Assembly (NCBI GenBank): GCA_041655755.1
Contig: JBBAEY010000038.1
Span: 1-20,703 of the forward strand
Reading direction: 5' to 3'
From: JAAYFT01 sp041655755
Lineage (GTDB): Bacteria; Bacillota; Clostridia; Tissierellales; Tissierellaceae
Length of the DNA stretch: 20,703 nucleotides
Position numbers and translations under genes: made by a program. Below, one piece after another: positions 14,896 through 20,703 of this stretch; the first letter of the stretch is position 1; each line of letters starts with the position of its first letter. The notes under the pieces were generated by a model, which saw only the letters and a list, made by a program, of their open reading frames with translations, made no database searches and had not been told where the DNA came from.

Positions 14896-16901
14896 CTATT
14901 CTGCAAAACTTTCTTTATATTGAAGCTTATATAAATCGTAATAGATGCCTTCCTTCCTCAATAATTCCTGGTGATTACCCATTTCAACTATGCTGCCCTT
15001 GCTCAAGACTATGATTTTATCAGCATCCTGTATAGTTGAAAGCCTATGGGCTATAGCAATGGTAGTTCTACCCTTAATGAGTTTTTCCAGGGCATCTTGT
15101 ATTAAGACTTCAGTCTCTGTATCGATAGAGGAGGTAGCTTCATCTAATATCAGTATTTGCGGGTCGTAGGCCAAGGTCCTAGCAAAGGCCAGGAGCTGTC
15201 TTTCACCAGAAGATAGGGTTGAACCCCGCTCCATGACAGCCTCTTCATATTTCCCTCCCAGCTTATCTATAAAGTTATGAGCATTGACGTATTTAGACAC
15301 TTCAACTATCTTTTCTCGGCTAATACTCTTGTTGTTGAGGCGAATATTGTCTTCTATGGTTCCAGTAAAGAGAAATACATCCTGTAATACCACGCCAATA
15401 TTCTTTCTAAGGTAGGATTTATCAAAATCCTTGATATTGATGCCGTCGATCAGGATTTCTCCTTTTTGGGTATCGTAAAATCTCGTGATAAGATTGATTA
15501 TTGACGACTTTCCAGCACCAGTGGCTCCGACGAATGCAATGGCCTCTCCCGGCTCTATGGTAAAACTAATATCCTTCAGGACCCAGTTATTAGCTTGGTA
15601 GGCAAACCAAACATTTTTAAATTCAATCTTTCCAAGTATTTCCCCATTGTCAATTGAATTGGGATTATTTTCAATCCTAGTATCTTCATCAAGGATGGTG
15701 AAAATCCTTTCGCTTGAGGCCATGGCAGATTGCAGTATATTATATTTCTCTGTTAAATCCAGTATAGGTTCAAAAAACCTTTGAATATAGTCTATAAAGG
15801 CATAGAGGACACCAAATTCAATCTTGGTGGAAATTACCTGACCACCGCCAAAGTAAATCAATGCCGCTATACCTAAAGAACGAATTACCTCTATACTTGG
15901 CCTAAAGATAGCAAATATTGATATTTCTTTTTTAGATGTCTTTAAATAATCCTTATTTAAACTATCAAATCTTGACGACATCTTATTTTCCTTGTTAAAG
16001 GCCTGTATTAGCTTCATGCCCGTTATATCTTCATTTAGGCTGGCATTGATCTTGGCTAATTGGGCACGTCCAAGCCTATAGATGACCCTAATCTTCCTTC
16101 TAAATATAATTGAAGCAATCAAGATAAATGGAATAAGGGAGAGGGAAACCAGGGCCAGGAGAAGATCCATCCTCATCATCACAAAGATGATGCCAATTAA
16201 GATGAATATATCTTTAAATAGGTTTACCAGTACCGATGTATACATCTCATTTAGGGTTTCTGTATCATTTGTAACCCTAGTCACCAATCTGCCAACGGGG
16301 TTCTTATCAAAATATGAAATAGATAAGCCCTGAATATGAGCAAATATTTCCTGTCTAATATTAAATACAATTTTTTGGGATGTTAAGTTTAGTATGAGGA
16401 CCTGTAAATAGTTTAAAATAAAAGATAGAATAATTGCTCCAAAAAAGATAATAGCAATGCGGTTAATGCCCTCCAGGTCGCTTTCCCTAAATTTTAAATA
16501 ATCATCTTGACTCAATAGTAGCCTCTTGTCTATATCCTCATCCTCTAGCTTGCCAAGATAGTAGTTTTTATCCTCATTATAATATTTACTATCGGGTATT
16601 CAATTTCCTTGTCATCTATGTCATTGGTTTTTACATATTTGTATCCATTGAAAATTAGACCATCATATGGGGCATTTATCTCCATCTCATACATTGGTTT
16701 TTTATAACCACCTATATGATCGTCTATAGTAACCTTTAACAAATATGGCCTTAATAGCTCCAAACCGGTAATTACTATCATCATTATGATTGCCAAAAGC
16801 AGGTAATGCCAATAAGGTCTTGCATATCTTAACAGTCTTTTCATCAATTTGCTGTCATAGGCCTTGCCAATTATTTCGTCGTCGTGGAAACCTGAACTCA
16901 T
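14896..16901 (-). pseudogene. ABC exporter subunit, BmrD/YheH-like, interrupted by a one-base frameshift
   Basis: The second subunit of a heterodimeric ABC multidrug-type exporter. The gene is split: 16901-16545 encodes the N-terminus, first membrane helix (about 35-55) and part of the long first extracellular loop, while the rest continues in another frame down to 14896. Restoring one base near 16594 joins them into about 668 residues, matching YheH/BmrD (about 670) with its characteristic long loop. The C-terminal part has an intact nucleotide-binding domain: Walker A GATGAGKS, Q-loop LQDVFLF, signature LSSGE, Walker B ILILD followed by catalytic Glu, and the H-loop His in IAHRLST. The degenerate LSSGE and full Glu are as expected for this half of an asymmetric pair. 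An internal TTG at 16515 gives a 539-residue frame lacking helix 1. It starts 10 bases after the partner gene with GAGGGTGAGAG upstream. A sequencing error is as likely as a real lesion. Confidence 0.88.
16594..16596 (-). other. Probable one-base deletion site in the ABC subunit gene
   Basis: On the coding strand the upstream frame reads ...K-E-I-E-Y-P and then runs to a TAG. Adding one C to the CCC run here continues smoothly as D-S-K-Y-Y-N-E-D-K-N-Y-Y-L-G into the downstream frame. The frame change must lie between the downstream frame's TGA, just before this run, and the TAG at about 16545. The T run at 16565-16569 is an alternative site. Confidence 0.65.
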
Positions 16902-16911
16902 TCTCTCACCC

Positions 16912-18660
16912 TCAATTGTTTATTTTTTCCTCTAGGAGTTGTTTTTCATAAAGGTCTCTATATAAGCCTTTTTGAGATAGGAGGTATCTATGATTTCCCC
17001 TCTCTACTATTTTCCCTTCATCAAGGAAAATAATTTCATCACAATCCTTGATAGTAGAAATCCTATGGCTGATTATGATTGTAGTAGTATGGGAAAAGAT
17101 ATCTTTTAAATTTCTAAGGATCTTTTCCTCAGTTTCTGTATCGACACTAGAAAGACTATCATCTAAGATCAATATGGGCGGTTCCTTAATGATAGCTCTT
17201 GCTATGGAGGTCCTTTGTTTTTGGCCCCCAGATAGGGTTACACCTCGCTCACCGAGGACCGTATCAAACTTGTCTGGAAAATCATCTATGTTTTCATATA
17301 TTTCTGCAAGTTTCGCAGCCTTGTATACTTTTTCCCTGGCTATTGATTCATCGAAGGCAAAGGCAATATTATCTTCGATAGATGTGGAAAACAAGAAATT
17401 ATCCTGGGCTACATATCCAATATTTTCCCTTAGGGTTTTTAGGCTCAACTCCCCGATGGGGTAGTCATCTATCAGGATTTTGCCATTGTCAATGTCAAAT
17501 AACCTTAGCAAGAGGCTTACAATGGTAGTTTTTCCACTGCCAGTCCTACCGACAATTGCTAAGGACCTTCCAGCTTCAATGGAAAAACTTATATTTTCCA
17601 GTGTATAGTTATGGATGCCTGGATATTTGAAATACACATTTTCGAATCTTATCCTACCCCTTAGATTTTTAAGGTCTAGGGCCTTGTCCATATCAAATAT
17701 TTCTGGCTCTTCATCGAGGATAAGATTGATTCTCTCCATAGATGCTGCACCTCTTTGCAAGACATTTATTACCCAACCAAGAGCCATCATAGGCCAGATA
17801 AGTAGGCCAAGATAGGAGTTAAAGGCAATGAAATCCCCCAGGCTTATCCTATTGTATATTACATCTTTACCACCAAAATAAATAATCAAGAGAAAACTGA
17901 TAGAAGATATAAATTGTATAAAGGGGTGGAAGGTTCCAGATACTAGGACCAGACTAATATTCTTTTTTAGATTATCCTCATTGACCCTTGTAAAATGCTC
18001 AAGGACTAAATCCTCTTGCACAAAAGACTTTATAACCCTAATACCAGAAAAACTTTCCTGTGTTGTATAGGTAAGGTCAGAAAATGCTTCCTGTACAATT
18101 CTAAATCTCTTGTGGATTACCTTGCCAAACCTACTGACTATCAAAATAATAAAGGGTAAAGTAAATAGGGCAATAGCCGTTAGTCTTAGATTGGTAGTAC
18201 GTACCATCATTATTATTGACAGGAATATTAAAAACACCGAGTCCACAATCATAATTGTGCCCTGGCCAATGGCCATTCGGACAGCATTTACATCGTTGGT
18301 GGAGTGCGCCATCAGATCTCCAGTCTTGTGGGTATTATAATAATTTTGAGAAAGGGTTAGGAGGTGATTAAAAATCCTCTTCCTGATATAGTACTCTAGT
18401 TCACGGGATGTGCCCAAAATATAAATTCTCCAAAAATACCTGCCCAGGCCTATCATCAGTCCAGTTCCTATAATTAATAGAGCATACTTAATTATATTTT
18501 CCCTGGTTAATATTCCTATTTCAAAATCATCCGTAAGGGACCTATAGATTTGGGGAACATAGAGTTGTATAGAGTCTATGGCCAGAAGCCAAAGAATGCC
18601 AATAATGTAATTCCACTTATGTAGCTTAAAAAAATCCTTTAATGTTGAGAATGCCGACAT
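16912..18660 (-). CDS. ABC exporter subunit, BmrC/YheI-like (degenerate-site half)
   Basis: A 582-residue half-transporter: six membrane helices (about residues 15-300) fused to a nucleotide-binding domain. Motifs: Walker A GRTGSGKT (371-378), Q-loop Gln419, signature LSGGQ (476-480), Walker B ILILD (496-500) and H-loop His532. The catalytic Glu after Walker B is replaced by Asp501 (ILDDSLSS), the hallmark of the degenerate subunit in heterodimeric exporters such as BmrC/BmrD and LmrC/LmrD. The length matches YheI/BmrC (585). Gene order, this subunit first and the BmrD-like one second with a 10-base gap, is also that of Bacillus subtilis. Likely substrates are amphiphilic drugs or lipids, by family only. 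The ATG has GTGAGG upstream. It is divergent from the three-gene operon at 18841. Confidence 0.93.
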   Translation of the reverse strand: MSAFSTLKDFFKLHKWNYIIGILWLLAIDSIQLYVPQIYRSLTDDFEIGILTRENIIKYALLIIGTGLMIGLGRYFWRIYILGTSRELEYYIRKRIFNHLLTLSQNYYNTHKTGDLMAHSTNDVNAVRMAIGQGTIMIVDSVFLIFLSIIMMVRTTNLRLTAIALFTLPFIILIVSRFGKVIHKRFRIVQEAFSDLTYTTQESFSGIRVIKSFVQEDLVLEHFTRVNEDNLKKNISLVLVSGTFHPFIQFISSISFLLIIYFGGKDVIYNRISLGDFIAFNSYLGLLIWPMMALGWVINVLQRGAASMERINLILDEEPEIFDMDKALDLKNLRGRIRFENVYFKYPGIHNYTLENISFSIEAGRSLAIVGRTGSGKTTIVSLLLRLFDIDNGKILIDDYPIGELSLKTLRENIGYVAQDNFLFSTSIEDNIAFAFDESIAREKVYKAAKLAEIYENIDDFPDKFDTVLGERGVTLSGGQKQRTSIARAIIKEPPILILDDSLSSVDTETEEKILRNLKDIFSHTTTIIISHRISTIKDCDEIIFLDEGKIVERGNHRYLLSQKGLYRDLYEKQLLEEKINN

Positions 18661-18758
18661 GATTAAACCTCACTTTATACTGCATAGATATTTCGATGCC
18701 CAAAATAAATAGCCTCATAATCATTATAAATGAAAATACAATATTTTAAAGCACAAAT

Positions 18759-18791
18759 TTAAATATTTATATTCTGAGTATAAATATTTAA
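18759..18791. promoter_or_regulatory. Long perfect palindrome between divergent operons (candidate operator)
   Basis: Arms of 13 bases (18759-18771 and 18779-18791) are perfectly complementary around a 7-base spacer TTCTGAG. The element lies 99 bases upstream of the ABC exporter start and 50 bases upstream of the start at 18841, ending 20 bases before a TATAAT at 18812-18817, so it would overlap that promoter's -35 region. It is entirely A/T in the arms and has no T run placed as in a terminator. A dimeric regulator site controlling one or both operons is my inference. Confidence 0.5.
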
Positions 18792-18811
18792 GGATAAGGG
18801 AAAATTACATA

Positions 18812-18817
18812 TATAAT
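18812..18817 (+). promoter_or_regulatory. Candidate -10 element for the small-protein operon
   Basis: TATAAT lies 23 bases before the start codon at 18841. The hexamer 17 bases upstream (TAAGGA, 18789-18794) is a poor -35 and overlaps the palindrome, so the promoter may need an activator, be repressed there, or use an alternative sigma factor. Confidence 0.45.
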
Positions 18818-18840
18818 ATAGTGATTTGGAGGAAAGGGTA

Positions 18841-19026
18841 ATGGAAATTACAACAAAGGAAATTGTAAAGAAAATGATTTTAGATGCAGAAGAGATGGTA
18901 AGGGACTATGAGTTCAATTCAAAAAAGGTAGAAGACAGCGAGGTGGCAGACTTATTTAAGGCTTTTGCAGAAGAAAGTGGATATCAGGCGGCACAACTAA
19001 ATAAATTATTGAATGAGAAGTTTTAG
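18841..19026 (+). CDS. Small helical protein of unknown function (61 residues)
   Basis: A 61-residue acidic protein predicted to be two helices. I chose the ATG at 18841 because GGAGG lies upstream at about 9 bases; an in-frame TTG at 18826 would overlap that site. The second half (AEEMVRDYEF ... VADLFKAFAEESGYQAAQLNKLL) resembles one helical hairpin of ferritin-like or rubrerythrin-like proteins. However, the position where EExxH would place a metal-binding His is Tyr, so metal binding is unlikely. This resemblance is weak. It is the first gene of an apparent operon with YtxH-like and DUF948 proteins, 77 bases ahead of the next gene, and divergent from the ABC exporter operon. Confidence 0.75.
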   Translation: MEITTKEIVKKMILDAEEMVRDYEFNSKKVEDSEVADLFKAFAEESGYQAAQLNKLLNEKF

Positions 19027-19103
19027 GGCCATAAATTTGATTACAAATTAACTTTTAGGGTAAAAGAAACTATACAAGACTTGAAAAGAGGGGAGAGATT
19101 ATT

Positions 19104-19484
19104 ATGATAAATAGGTATCTGGAGGAGAAAAAAAAGAAGGCAAAGAAAGAGAAACAAATGGAGACTGCAAAGAATGTCGCCGTAGGTACGGCAGTAGGCA
19201 CTGCCATAGGAGCAGTTACGGGTATCTTGCTGGCACCTAAGTCAGGTAAGGAGACAAGGGAAGATATTGCAAATAAAACTAAGGAAATGACTGAGGATAT
19301 TAAAGATACTGTAAATGAGCAAATGGAAGTAGCTAAGGAATTGCAACAAAAAGTAAAGACAGAAATAAAACAGGTGTATTCGAATTTAAAGGACAAAAAA
19401 GATGATGTAGAGGATATTGTCGAAGAAGCCATGGAGGAAATTGTCGAGGAGGTAACAGAATCTAAGGATGATACTTCCAATTAA
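19104..19484 (+). CDS. YtxH-family protein
   Basis: A 126-residue protein of the YtxH family (PF12732). After a very basic N-terminus (LEEKKKKAKKEKQ) comes the characteristic small-residue hydrophobic segment AVGTAVGTAIGAVTGILLAP followed by KSGKETREDI, the diagnostic YtxH core. The remaining 80 residues are charged, heptad-like and acidic at the end, and probably form a coiled coil. In Bacillus subtilis, ytxH lies beside ytxG in a general-stress/stationary-phase operon. Here the DUF948 (YtxG-like) gene follows 12 bases downstream, preserving the pairing. The molecular function is unknown; membrane association is likely. Ribosome-binding site AGAGGGGAGAG precedes the ATG. Confidence 0.9.
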   Translation: MINRYLEEKKKKAKKEKQMETAKNVAVGTAVGTAIGAVTGILLAPKSGKETREDIANKTKEMTEDIKDTVNEQMEVAKELQQKVKTEIKQVYSNLKDKKDDVEDIVEEAMEEIVEEVTESKDDTSN

Positions 19485-19496
19485 GGGGGGATAATT

Positions 19497-19970
19497 ATGG
19501 GCTCAGCTCTTACAATACAAGATTTATTTAAGTTAGTTTTATTTTTATTAGGTATTGGAGCCTTGACATATTTAATTATTGTGTTTAAAAATATCAACAA
19601 ATTGTTAACTACCATAAATACCACTTTTGAAGCAAATGTAAAAAACATTAATTCCATGGCCAATCAATTGCCTGAAATTAGCCAAAATATCAATGCCATA
19701 ACGAAAACTACAAATACTGCCTTAAAGGATCTGTCGCCAGAGGTAACTGAGTTGATACATAATGTCAATGATATTTCAACTCAAGTAGGTTCTATTACTG
19801 ATTCTATTGATAGCTCTACACATAAGATTGTAGATACACTGGACATAGTTACGGATAGCGTGTCTGAGACCGCCTTTGCCTTTCAGCATAATGTGAAAAG
19901 CATTGATAATTATATCAAACTATTGCTCGAGGTCATAGAAACAATTAAAAACTATATTAAAAAGAGATGA
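19497..19970 (+). CDS. DUF948 (YtxG-like) membrane-anchored coiled-coil protein
   Basis: A 157-residue protein with one N-terminal membrane segment (about 10-30, LFKLVLFLLGIGALTYLIIVF) followed by a long cytoplasmic helical region rich in Asn, Ile and Thr in a heptad-like pattern (NINKLLTTINTTFEANVKNIN ...). This is the layout of DUF948/YtxG proteins, which resemble the helical stalk of chemotaxis receptors. AAGGGGGG precedes the ATG at 19497. It follows the YtxH-like gene by 12 bases and is the last gene of the operon, ending directly at a hairpin terminator that includes the last base of the stop codon. Function unknown. Confidence 0.88.
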   Translation: MGSALTIQDLFKLVLFLLGIGALTYLIIVFKNINKLLTTINTTFEANVKNINSMANQLPEISQNINAITKTTNTALKDLSPEVTELIHNVNDISTQVGSITDSIDSSTHKIVDTLDIVTDSVSETAFAFQHNVKSIDNYIKLLLEVIETIKNYIKKR

Positions 19971-19994
19971 GAACCCTTGGAATGGGTTCTTTTC
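19970..19994 (+). terminator. Intrinsic terminator of the small-protein operon
   Basis: AGAACCC (19970-19976) and GGGTTCT (19984-19990) form a perfect 7-bp stem with a 7-base loop, followed by TTT. It begins at the last base of the DUF948 stop codon. Confidence 0.8.
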
Positions 19995-20055
19995 AATATT
20001 TCTGATTATTTCCTACTAAAATTATCGAAAGGTCTTTTAAATTCATTAGTTTTTT

Positions 20056-20064
20056 TGCTATAAT
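20056..20064 (+). promoter_or_regulatory. Extended -10 promoter upstream of the lipid kinase gene
   Basis: TGCTATAAT is a full extended -10 element, with a weak TTTAAA at 20036-20041 as -35 at 17 bases. It would give a leader of about 125 bases before the TTG start at 20195. Within that leader I see only a small palindrome at 20152-20166 and no convincing riboswitch or leader peptide. Confidence 0.5.
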
Positions 20065-20194
20065 AGAATAAGCTATAACTTGCTTCTTAATTTGATATAA
20101 AGGCTGGGCTGGCAAATATACTTGGGGTATTTCTAGAATGCTCCCTTAACTCTTATATCATATAAGGATAAATCATATTATAAGGGTGATTAAC

Positions 20195-20703
20195 TTGAAA
20201 AAAGTCAAGATTATATTCAATCCTTCCTCTGGACGGCAGACTATGGAGAGGCGGATTGATAGACTGTGTAAGCTCCTCTTAGATGACGGCTATACGGTCA
20301 ACAAATTTATTACAAAAGAAAAAAATGACGCCCTAAATGAAACCATTAAATCCTGTAGGGAGGGATGGGATTTTTTAGTCGTTAGCGGTGGAGATGGGAC
20401 AGTAAATGAGGTGGCTAAAGGAATTATTTCATGTGAAAGAAAGATACCAGTAGCTATATTGCCATCGGGGACTGTAAATGACTTTGCTAATTATTTGAAG
20501 ATACCAAAAAATATAAATGAATTTTATAAGCTAATAAAAAGAGAGAATATTATCGATGTGGATTTGGGCAAGGTGAACGATGAGTACTTTGTCAATGTTG
20601 CAGCGGGTGGATTGCTCTCGGGAGTAGGATATCTAGTGCCCACGGAGACAAAGATGGTCTTAGGTAGGATGGCATATTATATAGAGGGCCTAAGGGAAAT
20701 AAC
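20195..20703 (+). CDS. Diacylglycerol-kinase-family lipid kinase (3' end outside window)
   Basis: The frame starts with a TTG at 20195 (AAGGGTGAT upstream, 4 bases away) and is still open at the window end, giving 169 residues. It matches the catalytic domain of DgkB/YegS/BmrU-type lipid kinases: IIFNPSSG at 6-13, the nucleotide-binding motif SGGDGTVNEV with GG-D-G-T, then LPSGTVNDFAN, and VDLGKVNDEYFVNVAAGG. Such enzymes phosphorylate diacylglycerol or related lipids at the inner membrane face. The specific substrate cannot be told. The intact protein would be about 290-300 residues, so roughly 120-130 are missing. Confidence 0.92.
   Translation, partial: MKKVKIIFNPSSGRQTMERRIDRLCKLLLDDGYTVNKFITKEKNDALNETIKSCREGWDFLVVSGGDGTVNEVAKGIISCERKIPVAILPSGTVNDFANYLKIPKNINEFYKLIKRENIIDVDLGKVNDEYFVNVAAGGLLSGVGYLVPTETKMVLGRMAYYIEGLREI

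Noticed and set aside
14878..14900. Small TAGC-TTTT-GCTA hairpin after the ABC operon stop
   Set aside because: Only four base pairs and no following T run, so it is unlikely to act as a terminator.
16545..16600. Programmed ribosomal frameshift in the ABC subunit gene
   Set aside because: A -1 shift would be needed, but the CCC run and flanking bases do not form a canonical X-XXY-YYZ slippery heptamer, and I see no stem-loop just downstream. A one-base deletion or sequencing error is simpler.
20152..20166. Palindrome CTTATAT-C-ATATAAG upstream of the lipid kinase gene
   Set aside because: Short, AT-rich and with a one-base centre. Such a sequence is common by chance here, and no regulator is indicated.
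19995..20194. Possible riboswitch or small RNA upstream of the lipid kinase
   Set aside because: I found an extended -10 promoter but no stable stems, no conserved riboswitch core and no terminator before the start codon.

Overview
The window reads as chromosome of a low-GC, anaerobic-type Firmicute. A Clostridia/Tissierellales-like lineage is my inference from AT-rich codon use, strong AGGAGG/AGGTGAT ribosome-binding sites, frequent TTG and GTG starts, a Firmicute-type 6S RNA, and the FHA-SEDS-PBP and BmrC/BmrD-like gene sets. I see no CRISPR array, insertion sequence, phage gene, tRNA or rRNA. Almost all of it is housekeeping or envelope biology.

Left part (1-5000): the end of an OmpR-type response regulator, its sensor kinase, and a 500-residue lipoprotein of unknown function translationally coupled to the kinase, all on +. 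Running toward them on - is a tight operon of four genes: PspC-domain membrane protein, RecX, a GIY-YIG (UPF0213) protein and an orphan GlpP-type antiterminator. The lipoprotein and GlpP genes overlap tail to tail by four bases.

Middle (5000-10900): a + strand cluster of membrane-anchored FHA protein, FtsW/RodA-type glycosyltransferase, class B penicillin-binding protein and oligoendopeptidase F. The first three form a cell-wall synthesis module. It ends at a hairpin shared with the convergent nadK gene. nadK is divergent from an RluA-type pseudouridine synthase (10992-11894).

Right-centre (11900-14820): an FtsH-like AAA protease with its own promoter, then a 6S RNA gene with a textbook sigma-A promoter and a perfect bidirectional terminator shared with a convergent PHP-family histidinol-phosphatase-like gene.

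Right part (14880-20703): a - strand operon for a heterodimeric ABC exporter resembling BmrC/BmrD (YheI/YheH). The second subunit is interrupted by a single-base frameshift near 16594. Divergent from it is a + strand operon of three small proteins: a 61-residue helical protein, a YtxH-family protein and a DUF948/YtxG-like protein. A long perfect palindrome lies in the shared intergenic region. The window ends inside a diacylglycerol-kinase-family lipid kinase gene.

The observations most worth checking are the frameshift in the ABC subunit, the palindrome between the two divergent operons, the lipoprotein coupled to the two-component system, and the FHA-SEDS-PBP module arranged as in actinobacteria but without a nearby kinase. 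I did not find a clear, wholly new system.
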